Shown here piece after piece: positions 26,324-35,364 of a stretch of DNA of 64,000 nt. The translations under genes and the position numbers were made by a program. Positions within the stretch are counted from its first letter, which is position 1. The number at the start of each line of letters is the position of its first letter. The stretch is from Candidatus Chryseobacterium colombiense (GTDB lineage: Bacteria; Bacteroidota; Bacteroidia; Flavobacteriales; Weeksellaceae), in the NCBI GenBank assembly GCA_029203185.1, contig CP119310.1, forward strand, positions 1,922,001 to 1,986,000, in the 5' to 3' direction. The notes under the pieces were generated by a model. That model worked only from the letters and a program-made list of their open reading frames with translations, was not told where the DNA came from and did no database searches.

Positions 26324-26754
26324 TTTCGATTTTTATGGATTGCAAAGATATTAATTATCTCAGATACTCCACCGTTTTTCATTTTGAGAAAACCTTATCA
26401 TTTAGATATCTAAAAAAAATGAACGCCACAATTTACAAGTGATTTTCTGTCAGATTTTCCATTTGTCAGATTTTTCGGGATAATTTCTGCCACGTATGCT
26501 TCATTACATTTTTCATCAGTTACATTACAAAAAACTGAATATAGAACACCTAAAACCTAATTAAAAATCAATCCCTTAACATTTGAAACATAATATGAAT
26601 AAAAATTAAAAGCCTCATAAACAACTATTAACAGGGAGATTGAGGCTTTTTACATCCATGTATTATCATGATTATAAAAAATAGTTAATTATTTATTCTG
26701 CATTTATCTTGGTATGCTTTTCGCTTCGATACTGGTACTTGAAAAATATAAATT
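26324..26754. other. 431-bp intergenic region
   Basis: No convincing ORF. Two direct repeats TGTCAGATTTT lie at 26448-26458 and 26464-26474 (period 16). A terminator-like hairpin is at 26607-26650. The rest is AT-rich. It must contain the promoter of the nucleoid-associated gene; whether it also encodes a small RNA is open. Confidence 0.55.
26607..26650. terminator. Terminator-like hairpin without an upstream gene
   Basis: A 10-bp stem AAAAGCCTCA (26607-26616) pairs with TGAGGCTTTT (26641-26650) across a 24-nt loop; T5 closes the plus-strand side. No gene ends here on either strand, so it may end a small RNA or attenuate the gene at 26755. Confidence 0.55.
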
Positions 26755-27150
26755 ATGGTGAACGTGAATATGCAAGCTATTAATCAAAAAACAGCTATGG
26801 AGTATTTAAAATTTTTCTATCCCCCTCTTCGAAGTGAAATCACCCAATTGTCTTTACAGGATAATTTTGCAGGGGGCATTCAGGCAACAATTAACTATTT
26901 AAAAAGACTTTTACAGGAATCTAAAGTCAATATTATTGCTCATCACATTAAGCTTATGGACATGATTTATAAAAATGGTGACTCTTATGTAAAAAGTATT
27001 ATTGAAAATATTTTTGTAAGATCATTTGAAAGCTTTAAAAAGCACGGAAAAATCCAGCACTGGAAACTTCTTTATCAGAATATGCCTGTAAGCTTTCAGG
27101 TCATCTACAATGATCAAAGAAAGCAGGATAAGATATTTTTTGGAAAATAA
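26755..27150 (+). CDS. Unrecognised small helical protein
   Basis: A 131-aa soluble, largely alpha-helical protein (AMEYLKFFYPPLRSEITQLSLQ; GIQATINYLKRLLQ; YVKSIIENIFVRSFESFKKHGK). There is no signal peptide or metal motif. I recall similar short proteins in Chryseobacterium genomes but cannot name a characterised family. It is a single gene closed by a very strong terminator. The start could be the ATG at 26755 or the in-frame ATG five codons later (26770, MQAINQKTAMEYL). Confidence 0.65.
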   Translation: MVNVNMQAINQKTAMEYLKFFYPPLRSEITQLSLQDNFAGGIQATINYLKRLLQESKVNIIAHHIKLMDMIYKNGDSYVKSIIENIFVRSFESFKKHGKIQHWKLLYQNMPVSFQVIYNDQRKQDKIFFGK

Positions 27151-27160
27151 AGTAAGTATA

Positions 27161-27199
27161 AAAAATTCGGGCGAAACCAAAGGTTTCGCCCGAATTTTT
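27161..27199. terminator. Strong bidirectional terminator
   Basis: A perfect 18-bp stem (27161-27178 with 27182-27199), loop AAA, GC-rich core GGGCGAAACC, flanked by A5 and T6. It ends the unknown gene and the converging thioredoxin gene, whose stop codon touches the stem. Confidence 0.95.
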
Positions 27200-27714
27200 T
27201 AATTCTTTTTCGAAAATGCCTTTTCTACGGTTTCCAGCTCGCTTTTATTCATTTTTGAAGATTTCTCCAATTTCGCTGTAAAACTAGCAACTTCTTCTGC
27301 AGTAGATGGACAACCCAGATTATCTCCTTTCTGATCGAAAGAATCTGCAAGAACCTCTCCTTTAGGATTCAAAACCAGCCAGAACGGAAGTCCCGCATTT
27401 TCACCTTTGTACTTATTCATCAGTTCCTGACCGCCGGGATTTTCAAGTTTTTTCTTTTCTCCCATTTCCTGGACATCAACGTAAGCCGTTACAAATTTCT
27501 TTTCAAAAATAGGTTTGGTTTCCGGAAGGTTCATATTTTTTTCCATTACATGACACCATTTGCACCATGAAGCATGGAAGACAAGAAGTACATTTTTATT
27601 TTTTGATTTTGCCTCGGTAAGTGCCTTGTTCAATACGACATCTGCTTTTTCCTGCGCAAAACTGAACTGAAACAGGAACAATCCTAATATAATAAGTATT
27701 CTAGAAAACTTCAT
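27199..27714 (-). CDS. Periplasmic thioredoxin-like protein
   Basis: A 171-aa protein with signal peptide (MKFSRILIILGLFLFQFSFAQ) and a thioredoxin fold carrying the redox motif CKWC within FHASWCKWCHVMEKN, resembling the DUF255/thioredoxin_7 type (ETKPIFEKKFVTAYVDVQE; GLPFWLVLNPKGEVLADS). It likely reduces or repairs disulfides in the periplasm. It is a single gene downstream of the SusD gene but separated from it by a hairpin. Confidence 0.85.
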   Translation of the reverse strand: MKFSRILIILGLFLFQFSFAQEKADVVLNKALTEAKSKNKNVLLVFHASWCKWCHVMEKNMNLPETKPIFEKKFVTAYVDVQEMGEKKKLENPGGQELMNKYKGENAGLPFWLVLNPKGEVLADSFDQKGDNLGCPSTAEEVASFTAKLEKSSKMNKSELETVEKAFSKKN

Positions 27715-27772
27715 TTGATTTTGTTTTTGGTTTAAAGTTATACGAATGTAAGATTTTTTATCTTCTAAATAA

Positions 27773-27799
27773 AATTCCCCTCGCTTACGCTCGGGAAAT
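27773..27799 (-). terminator. Hairpin after the SusD gene
   Basis: AATTCCC (27773-27779) can pair with GGGAAATT-side bases near 27793-27800 around a GC-richer loop containing CGCTTACGCTCG; on the minus strand TTTTATTT follows. The stem is imperfect, so it is a moderate candidate. Confidence 0.4.
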
Positions 27800-27829
27800 T
27801 CAGAATAAAACTAGATGAAGGATATTTTT

Positions 27830-29347
27830 TTAAGGATTCTGTTCATATCCCGCTACCTGAATTTGAGACAAAGGGATCTGATACAGATAATCATTGGTGG
27901 TAATCGTATAATTATATTTAAGATCTGCTGCAGCCTGATTGATAACACTCACGGCGATATTCCATCGTACAAGATCATGCCAATATACTCCTTCTCCCGC
28001 AAATTCTACTCTTCTTTCTTTGCGGAGTGCTGTCGTAAAATCTGAACTTGACATAGAAGTAGAAAGTGCTGAAAGCCCGGCTCTCTGACGAATTCTGTTT
28101 AAATAAGGAACTGCTGCACTGGTATTTCCCTCATTATTTAAAACTTCTGCATACATTAAAAGTACATCTGCATACCGGATAATCGGAAAGTTAATAGGCC
28201 AGTCGTAACGGTTGGTTATCACAAGTCCTCCTTCGCGAAACTTCACAAAATAATTGGCATAATCTACCTGTCCGTTTTGCGCGATAAACTGAGTTTTAAC
28301 CGTTACTGCTTTTCTCAGGTCTCCCGCTTCATAAGCATTAAGCAAAGACTGAGAAACGCCTAATTCACTGGAGCTGTATAAACTTCCCTGCGCATTGTAT
28401 AAAGGATCGGCTGTTCCAAATGTAGGCGAAACATAGCTTGGCAGATATGATCCCTGCGACAATCCACCACTGATATGCTGAATTTCGAAAATGTGGTACT
28501 TATTATCATTCACACTTTTAAACAAATCTGCATAATTGGGTGCAAAAGTTACATATTGTCCTTCCCCCTGAATTACAGCAAACAAATGTTCCTTTGCTTT
28601 TGCCAGATAAGAACTGTTATTAAGAGGATAGCCGTATCCCGTAAGGTATATTCTGCCTAACATAGCATGAGCCGCTGATTTGGTAATCCGGCCTTTATTT
28701 TTTGAATCATATGTATTTTTCAAACCACCTATGGATGCCTCAATTTCTGAAGTGATGAAGCTATAAAGAGTAGTCAAATCTGTTCTTGGAATGGAAGCAG
28801 CTTCAGAGGGACTGACCGGATGATCTACCAAAGGAACTTTTCCGAAATTCCGCATGAGTTCAAAATAAGCATAAGCTCTTAAAAAACGCGTTTCGGAACG
28901 ATATTGTTCTTTTGTGGCAGGATCTGCAAAAGGAACGGCATCAATTCTTGCTAATATGTTATTTGCATAGGAAATAAGCTGATAAGCGTCTTCCCACAGA
29001 ATTTCTACTTCCTCTGTTGAAGAAGTATCCTGAAAACGGTTGATGGCATAATAATCTCTGTTTCCGTTTTGTGAAATTGCATTAAAATTATTGGACCGGA
29101 CTTCTGAAGCCAGTAAATAAAAATTAACATCGAAGCCTCCTCTGGACGAGGAATTAATCATTGCAGAATATACTCCCGACAAAGCCTGCTGAATCTGAAG
29201 TTCCGTAGTATAAAAAGAGGTTTGCGTAATATTATTTTCAGGTTCCAGCATGAGATCTTTTTCACAACTCATCATTCCCAATAGAAATATTCCCAAAACC
29301 AATGTCTTTCCCAAGCTTTTACTATTTCTGTTATCAATTGTTTTCAT
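27830..29347 (-). CDS. SusD/RagB-family nutrient-binding lipoprotein
   Basis: A 505-aa outer-membrane surface lipoprotein with signal peptide and lipobox-like GMMSC, mature end CEKDLMLEPENN. The SusD hallmarks are the N-terminal TPR-rich region (SETRFLRAYAYFELMRNFGKVPLV), NFPIIRYADVLLMYAEVLNNEG, LNRIRQRAG and LRKERRVEFAGEGVYWHDLVRW. It caps the SusC transporter encoded 10 bp upstream and delivers oligosaccharides or peptides. No glycosidase, sensor or anti-sigma gene accompanies the pair, so the substrate cannot be inferred. Confidence 0.93.
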   Translation of the reverse strand: MKTIDNRNSKSLGKTLVLGIFLLGMMSCEKDLMLEPENNITQTSFYTTELQIQQALSGVYSAMINSSSRGGFDVNFYLLASEVRSNNFNAISQNGNRDYYAINRFQDTSSTEEVEILWEDAYQLISYANNILARIDAVPFADPATKEQYRSETRFLRAYAYFELMRNFGKVPLVDHPVSPSEAASIPRTDLTTLYSFITSEIEASIGGLKNTYDSKNKGRITKSAAHAMLGRIYLTGYGYPLNNSSYLAKAKEHLFAVIQGEGQYVTFAPNYADLFKSVNDNKYHIFEIQHISGGLSQGSYLPSYVSPTFGTADPLYNAQGSLYSSSELGVSQSLLNAYEAGDLRKAVTVKTQFIAQNGQVDYANYFVKFREGGLVITNRYDWPINFPIIRYADVLLMYAEVLNNEGNTSAAVPYLNRIRQRAGLSALSTSMSSSDFTTALRKERRVEFAGEGVYWHDLVRWNIAVSVINQAAADLKYNYTITTNDYLYQIPLSQIQVAGYEQNP

Positions 29348-29357
29348 TTTTTAAATT

Positions 29358-32267
29358 TTAAAAGTTAAAGTTTAAGCCCATCATATATACTTTTGCGTTA
29401 GGATAGGCTCCGTAATCGGTTCCGTCTGACTGTACGGATTCTGGGTTATAACCGCCATAATAATGGTCTTTTCTCCAGACATTTTCTAAACTGACATATA
29501 CTCTCAAACTGGAAATTTTGAGTCTGTTCACCAGATCTTTTGGAAAGTTATATCCTAATGTCACATTTTTAAGCTGTATATAAGTGGCATCATACAGCCA
29601 TCTTGTATCTAATAAACTTCCCGTAGTTCCATCTAATCTCGGAGTTTTCCCGTCTCCTGGATTTTCATCAGATCGCCAGCGGTTTGCCCAATTTCCCATA
29701 ACGTTTGTTGTAGTTCCCATTCCTGTGCGATCGATTGCACGACCTAGCAAAGCATAACTATAGCCGCCTTTTTGTCCCTGCAAGAATACGGAAAGATCAA
29801 AGTTTTTATAGGTGAATGTATTGGTGAATCCCCAATAATAACGAGGAGTCGGTCCTCCGATAATATGACGGTCGTCCTCATTGATGATCCCGTCTCCATT
29901 AAAATCCTTATACTTAACATCTCCGGCAATCGCGCCACTTGTTTTAGCAACGTTCGGATTGTTGATGTCAGCCGTAGAAAGTACACCTATCGCTTCATAC
30001 AAATAGAATGAGTTCAGTTCCTGACCAACCTGTATAATGTTCGTACTATTACTGAAACCTGTATAAATAGGAATATTGTCACGGCCTAACTGTAAAACTT
30101 TATTCTTATTGAAAGCAATATTCGCAGAAGTATTCCATCTGAACTCTCCAATTAAATTTTTGGTATTTAACTCTAATTCTAATCCTTTGTTCTGAACTGA
30201 TCCAATATTACTCCACATGGTAGTATATCCGGTTACAGCCGCTACAGGCTGCTCAAGAAGCAGGTCCTTAGTTTTTTTGATATAATAATCTGCCGTAAAA
30301 TCAATTCTATTCAATATGCCTAGTTCAAAACCAAAATCTGAAGATTGCGTTTTTTCCCAAGTTAAATTACGGTTTTCAATTGTGTTGGGAATTAAGCCAT
30401 TAGACAAACTTCCTCCGAATGAATAATTTCCTCCTCCCAATGTTCCAAATGCCCTGTAATCTCCAATCGAATTATTCCCGTTTTCTCCCCAACTGTATCT
30501 TAATTTAAGATTATTTAGCCAGTTTACATCTTTTAAGAAATCTTCCTTATCCACTTTCCAGCCTGCTCCAAATGCTGGAAATATTCCCCATAGATTATCC
30601 CATCCGAATCTGGAAGAACCGTCTCTACGAATACTCGCCAACAACATATATTTCTTTTTATAATCATAGTTTACACGACCGAACATTGAAATCAGCATCC
30701 ATTCTGACGCCGTATATTCCGAATTAAGCACAGAGGCAGATTGCGTGAAATTGAAGGTTTTTAAATCATCATTCGGAAAACCTTTGTTCCTGTTGTATTG
30801 AGTGGTTGTTCTGTAATTTTCAGCGCTATATCCTGCAATGGCTGCAATACTGTGGTCCCCAAAAGATTTTTTATAATTTAATAAAGCTTCTCCCAAATAT
30901 CTGTTGTAATTTACCGTTCTGCGGCTCGCAATACTTACCTGCCCCGGAGTATTGGTAATTAAATCAAAAGTGGGTGTGTAGCCGTTATTCAGATTAAAGT
31001 TATTGGTAGCTCCTCCTGAAATTTTAATGTTTAAATCCGGTAAAATATCATAGGAAACATATAAGCTGGATAATAAGCGGAACTCATTGGTATTGTTGGT
31101 CGTATTTTCCATTACTCCGATCGGGCTCTGAGTGGAACCAGCCCATCTGTATCTCGTATTTTTCCAGAAATTGGTATACAAACCCGCACTCAATTCCGTC
31201 ACAGGAACCATAGAAAGCATTTTGTGAGCTAAATTATCTTTTCCATCAACGGTTGCTCCATAACTTTTTGAATAGCTCGGACGAAACGAAATGCCCGCCT
31301 TCCATTTATCTGAAATATTAAGATCAATAACAGCACTTAAATTAAATCTACTGAAACCTGTATTAATTGCCAAACCTTCCTGATCGAAATAGGCACCCGA
31401 AATGAGGTATTTTACATTTTTATTCCCTCCTCTTGCCGATAACTGGTAACTCTGAACAGATGCAGGCCGATAAAATACATCCTGCCAATCGATATTAGCA
31501 ACTTGATTGGTTCCCCATCGCGGATCAATCATGTAATTGATGTTTGCTAAATTATAATCTGTTGTATTAGCTAGATTAAAATAGTTTGCCCTTATTGCAT
31601 AACTATCGGATGCAGAATTCCCCGGAGCCAGTGCCACCCATCTTTTATTAATTGATTCTGTTGCGTAATCAATCCATTCTGAGCTTGTCATGATATCCAG
31701 CTTTTTTTCGATAGTCTGAATTCCATAATATTGTGAAAAGCTGAAGACAGGTTTTCCGGATGCTCCTTTTTTGGTCGTTATGATGACAATTCCATTAGAA
31801 CCTCTGGATCCATACATCGCAGTAGAGGCAGCGTCTTTCAAAACTTCAATCGATTGCACATCATCGGGAGAAACATTGCCCATATCATCGACAACCATAC
31901 CGTCAACAACATACAGAGGAGAATTACTTGCCGATATTGAAGCCGAACCACGGACTCTTATCTCTAAAGGTTCACCGGGTTTTCCTGTTGTGGAACGGGT
32001 TTTAACCCCTGCAATTTGACCCGTTAATGCCTGATCTACTCTTGCAATAGGACGATCCTTGAAGGTCTCGGCATTTACTCTACCTACTGAACCTGTGACT
32101 TCTCCTTTTTTCTGCGTACCATAAGCAATCACAACAACTTCCTCAATATCTTTAGTTTTATTTGTTTTTGTACTATCCTTCGTAGTTCCGGTAGTTTGTT
32201 TTTCCTGTGCGAAGATAAAAGCAGTGGTACTTAGTAAAATACCTAAAGTAACTATGGATTTCTTCAT
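29358..32267 (-). CDS. SusC/RagA-family TonB-dependent transporter
   Basis: A 969-aa outer-membrane TonB-dependent receptor. The signal peptide ends FIFAQ. A low-complexity Thr/Lys-rich linker and the TonB-box-like EEVVVIAYGTQKK follow, then the plug (LTGQIAGVKTRSTTG; SPLYVVDGMVVDDMGNVSPDDVQSIEVLKDAASTAMYGSRGSNGIVIITTKKG) and a beta-barrel ending in Phe (MMGLNFNF). It lacks the usual N-terminal carboxypeptidase-D-like domain, a shorter form common in flavobacteria. It is first gene of the pair with SusD; inverted repeats lie upstream. Confidence 0.94.
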   Translation of the reverse strand: MKKSIVTLGILLSTTAFIFAQEKQTTGTTKDSTKTNKTKDIEEVVVIAYGTQKKGEVTGSVGRVNAETFKDRPIARVDQALTGQIAGVKTRSTTGKPGEPLEIRVRGSASISASNSPLYVVDGMVVDDMGNVSPDDVQSIEVLKDAASTAMYGSRGSNGIVIITTKKGASGKPVFSFSQYYGIQTIEKKLDIMTSSEWIDYATESINKRWVALAPGNSASDSYAIRANYFNLANTTDYNLANINYMIDPRWGTNQVANIDWQDVFYRPASVQSYQLSARGGNKNVKYLISGAYFDQEGLAINTGFSRFNLSAVIDLNISDKWKAGISFRPSYSKSYGATVDGKDNLAHKMLSMVPVTELSAGLYTNFWKNTRYRWAGSTQSPIGVMENTTNNTNEFRLLSSLYVSYDILPDLNIKISGGATNNFNLNNGYTPTFDLITNTPGQVSIASRRTVNYNRYLGEALLNYKKSFGDHSIAAIAGYSAENYRTTTQYNRNKGFPNDDLKTFNFTQSASVLNSEYTASEWMLISMFGRVNYDYKKKYMLLASIRRDGSSRFGWDNLWGIFPAFGAGWKVDKEDFLKDVNWLNNLKLRYSWGENGNNSIGDYRAFGTLGGGNYSFGGSLSNGLIPNTIENRNLTWEKTQSSDFGFELGILNRIDFTADYYIKKTKDLLLEQPVAAVTGYTTMWSNIGSVQNKGLELELNTKNLIGEFRWNTSANIAFNKNKVLQLGRDNIPIYTGFSNSTNIIQVGQELNSFYLYEAIGVLSTADINNPNVAKTSGAIAGDVKYKDFNGDGIINEDDRHIIGGPTPRYYWGFTNTFTYKNFDLSVFLQGQKGGYSYALLGRAIDRTGMGTTTNVMGNWANRWRSDENPGDGKTPRLDGTTGSLLDTRWLYDATYIQLKNVTLGYNFPKDLVNRLKISSLRVYVSLENVWRKDHYYGGYNPESVQSDGTDYGAYPNAKVYMMGLNFNF

Positions 32268-32313
32268 TCTATGATTCGTGATTATTAATTAACTTATATT
32301 CTTTCGTGAAAAC

Positions 32314-32337
32314 AAAACATGACATTTCTCATGTTTT
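32314..32337. promoter_or_regulatory. Inverted repeat upstream of the SusC gene
   Basis: AAAACATGA and TCATGTTTT form a perfect 9-bp inverted repeat with a 6-bp spacer, 47 bp ahead of the susC-like start. A second perfect 7-bp inverted repeat TTTCTCT/AGAGAAA lies at 32395-32412. Either could be an operator or leader hairpin for the SusC/SusD pair. Confidence 0.4.
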
Positions 32338-32464
32338 AATTTCATAAAAGTATACTTCTCATCAATTTCTGCTATCCTGTGGTCACCTGTGAATTTTCTC
32401 TCAACAGAGAAATACTAAGGAATCATTAGAAAAAATATCAAAACGGCAATTTTTTTAAAACAAA

Positions 32465-32487
32465 AATAGCCTCCAAAGGAGGCTATT
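32465..32487 (-). terminator. Terminator of the RiPP operon
   Basis: A perfect 10-bp stem AATAGCCTCC/GGAGGCTATT has loop AAA; on the minus strand the stem runs into TTTTTG. It follows the ABC exporter stop by 38 bp and closes the peptide operon. Confidence 0.85.
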
Positions 32488-32525
32488 GAATAAGGTAATA
32501 AATACTTCTGAATAAGCACTTAGAA

Positions 32526-34727
32526 TTAATTTCCAAGTTCCAACTGATTTCTCACTAAATTATAATAATCAGACTTTCTCTCGACCAAACTTTGATGACT
32601 TCCCTGCTCAGCAATTTCTCCATTTTTCAGGACAATAATCTGATCAGCATTTTTTACTGTGCTCAGTCTGTGCGCAACAATAATCACTGTTTTTCCTTTG
32701 AAAAAAAATTGAAGATTATCATGAATTATTTTTTCATTTTCAGCATCTAATGCAGAAGTAGCTTCATCGAAGAAAATAAAATGCGGATTTTTATAGACTG
32801 CTCTTGCGATTAATATTCTTTGTTTTTGCCCACCTGAGATTCCGTTACCAGAAGCTCCGATTTTGGTATTCAATCCTAATGGCAATTCTTTCACAAATGA
32901 TGTAATATTAGCCGTTTCCAGTGCTTTTTCAAGTTGGGTATAATCTATATCCTCATCACTTGTCACGATATTTCTTTCAATAGTATCTGAAAAAATATAC
33001 CCTTCCTGCATGACAACACCACAATTCTTTCTTAAATCTATTGGTGATATATTATTAATATTAAGATGATTAAAATTAATTTCTCCGGAAATCGGTTCAT
33101 AAAATTTTAAAAGCATTTTCATGAGAGTTGTTTTACCACTTCCACTGGCTCCTACAATGGCAGTTACTTTCCCCTCCGGAATAAATAAATTGATGTCTTT
33201 TAAAACATAAGGCGATTGAGGACCTTCATACTGAAATGAAACATCTTTGAAGTAAATTCCTTTTTCAATCCCGTTTTTTTCTGTATATTTTTTACTTAAT
33301 AACGGGACTTGGTTTTCCTTTTCTTCTTCAGAGTTATTTTGAACTTCATTTAACCTTGCTAAACTTAGCTTTGCATCTTGTAAAGAACGGAAAAAGCTGA
33401 TCAGCTGATTGACAGGCGAATTCATTTGCCCAATGATATAGGAAACACTGAGCAACGCCCCTAAAGTCATATAACCTTTTATCACAAAATATGCAGAAAG
33501 AAAAGTAACAATAATATTTTTGAGTTGGTTGATGAATTCAAATCCCGAAAGCTGTATCTGATCCAGTTTTAGAATTCTGATATTTATTTTAAAAAGCTTT
33601 TCTTGAATTTTCTCCCACTCTTTACGTTTAAAATCTTCAAGCTGATTAAGCTTCATTTCGGAAACCCCGTTAATAATTTCATAGATGGACTCCTGATTCT
33701 CGCTTCGCTGCTGAAAACGGAAATAATCCAAAATTTTACGCTTCTTCATCCAGTAAAGAGACCAGAGAACCGAAATCGTTGTAAGCACCATATAAACAGT
33801 TAATATTCTTACATCATAATACCACAAGATTCCGAAGAAGGCTGTAAATGTAATAATTGAGAACAACGTCAACAGACTTTGTGAGGTAAGGAAATTTTCA
33901 ATCCTTTCATGATCCTGAATCCGTTGACTAAAGTCTCCCATCAACTTGGTATCAAAAAATTTAATCGGAAGTTTCAGTAGTTTTTTAAGGAAATCGGAAA
34001 TAATCTGAATGTTTATTTTTGTTCCGACCACAAGAATAATCCAATTCCGAAAAATATTGATCACAATGTTTCCAAAAAAGAAAGCCAATTGTGCCAGCAG
34101 GATATATACTATTACAGAAAGATTTTTTTTATTTACCCCTTCATCTATCAATTTCTGAGTAAGAATAGGAAATATTAAAGTAATAAACGTACCTAAAGTA
34201 AGCAAAAAAAGCATCCAATAGATTTGCTTTTGGTAAGGTTTTAAATATTTCAGTAAATATTTAACGGAAAGTGTTTCTTCTTTTAATGGTATTTGCTGAT
34301 AAAAGGCTTCTGTAGTTTCTAAAAATAAAGCAACTCCCTTATTTCCGTCTGAAAGCCATGATTTTTTAAATTTTTCTTCATTTAAGGAAACAAAACCATG
34401 CCCGGGATCAGCAATTTTATGTATACGCTTCCCAGTAATAATGTTTTTGGAAATTTTGTAAAGAACAACAAAGTGATTCTGATTCCAATGAAGAATACAG
34501 GGTAAAAGATCTTTCGAAAATCCTTCACTCTCCATTTTTAGGGCTATTGTTTTATAGCCCATATTTTCAGCTGCTTCACAAATTCCCAATAATGATACGC
34601 CTTCTTTAGTGATAAAACTTTTACTTCTTAAATCCTGTAAACTGAAATTTTTACCATAATGAGAAGACACCATGGCTAAACAGGCAGGACCACAGTCCAT
34701 TTGATCATATTGGGCAATGAAACGCAT
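32526..34727 (-). CDS. Peptidase-containing ABC exporter (C39, PCAT type)
   Basis: A 733-aa exporter that removes double-glycine leaders and pumps the peptide across the inner membrane. Residues 1-130 are a C39 peptidase: Q6, nucleophile C12 in DCGPAC, H85 in NQNHFVVLY and D107 in ADPGHG. Residues about 150-440 are the transmembrane domain. The ATPase follows with Walker A GASGSGKTT, signature SGGQKQR, Walker B FIFFDEATSALD and the H-loop in VAHRLSTV. The precursor at 37508 has the expected GG site. It is last gene of the operon. HlyD-type adaptor and outer-membrane TolC genes are not seen nearby. Confidence 0.94.
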   Translation of the reverse strand: MRFIAQYDQMDCGPACLAMVSSHYGKNFSLQDLRSKSFITKEGVSLLGICEAAENMGYKTIALKMESEGFSKDLLPCILHWNQNHFVVLYKISKNIITGKRIHKIADPGHGFVSLNEEKFKKSWLSDGNKGVALFLETTEAFYQQIPLKEETLSVKYLLKYLKPYQKQIYWMLFLLTLGTFITLIFPILTQKLIDEGVNKKNLSVIVYILLAQLAFFFGNIVINIFRNWIILVVGTKINIQIISDFLKKLLKLPIKFFDTKLMGDFSQRIQDHERIENFLTSQSLLTLFSIITFTAFFGILWYYDVRILTVYMVLTTISVLWSLYWMKKRKILDYFRFQQRSENQESIYEIINGVSEMKLNQLEDFKRKEWEKIQEKLFKINIRILKLDQIQLSGFEFINQLKNIIVTFLSAYFVIKGYMTLGALLSVSYIIGQMNSPVNQLISFFRSLQDAKLSLARLNEVQNNSEEEKENQVPLLSKKYTEKNGIEKGIYFKDVSFQYEGPQSPYVLKDINLFIPEGKVTAIVGASGSGKTTLMKMLLKFYEPISGEINFNHLNINNISPIDLRKNCGVVMQEGYIFSDTIERNIVTSDEDIDYTQLEKALETANITSFVKELPLGLNTKIGASGNGISGGQKQRILIARAVYKNPHFIFFDEATSALDAENEKIIHDNLQFFFKGKTVIIVAHRLSTVKNADQIIVLKNGEIAEQGSHQSLVERKSDYYNLVRNQLELGN

Positions 34728-34800
34728 TATTTAATATATTTTCTTACATGAAAGTTATTAATAGAATTTACACAGAGAGATTCACCGGTAATAATTTTGA

Positions 34801-35364
34801 TTAATTACTTTTAACTTTAAGTTTCCTCAAATTGCTAAACATTATATTATTCTTTTGTAAAGTTAGCGTATCTGTTTGGCCACCAATCTTCAGGGAAAAC
34901 ACATTTTGTAGATTAAAGGATAAAGACTGGGATGCAACCAACAAATTTATTTGGCCGCAGTTGATAATTTTAAGTTTGATAGTTTTAAAATCGGTTTTAT
35001 GTTCGGTTTCAAATGAGCCTAGATTCAAGGCATTTATTGAAATATTTTCATTTTTAACTGTAAGATAGATGTTGTAATTATCTTTTTTGCTTTCTTCTGT
35101 GGCATGGACTGAATTTATAAAAGCGACACCATCGACTATTTTAAAGTCAATATGCTTACCATTATCTGAATTCCTCTCTATTATAATAGAGTTTACCTTT
35201 CCCTTCGAAAGAAATACTTTTCCGAAATTTTTAAGGTTAATTTCACTAAAAACATTATCATTTAAGCAGAGTTCACTTTTTATCATCTGGGAATAATAAT
35301 TTTGAAAGGGTAGAAATGTAATTATTCCTACAATTAGTTTTAAGGTGTTACACGTAAAGTTCAT
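34801..35364 (-). CDS. Exported GIN-domain-like (DUF2807-type) protein in RiPP operon
   Basis: A 187-aa protein with an N-terminal signal sequence (LIVGIITFLPFQNYYSQ). The body has repeating short beta segments (FSEINLKNFGKVFLSKGKVNSIIIER; ISINALNLGS; GQINLLVASQSLSFNLQNV; SLKIGGQTDTLTLQ) resembling the head-GIN adhesin-like domain, a right-handed beta-helix type fold. Its start overlaps the 3' end of the helical gene by 17 bp, implying coupled translation. A role in binding, displaying or protecting against the peptide is possible; nothing in the sequence proves one. Confidence 0.65.
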   Translation of the reverse strand: MNFTCNTLKLIVGIITFLPFQNYYSQMIKSELCLNDNVFSEINLKNFGKVFLSKGKVNSIIIERNSDNGKHIDFKIVDGVAFINSVHATEESKKDNYNIYLTVKNENISINALNLGSFETEHKTDFKTIKLKIINCGQINLLVASQSLSFNLQNVFSLKIGGQTDTLTLQKNNIMFSNLRKLKVKSN

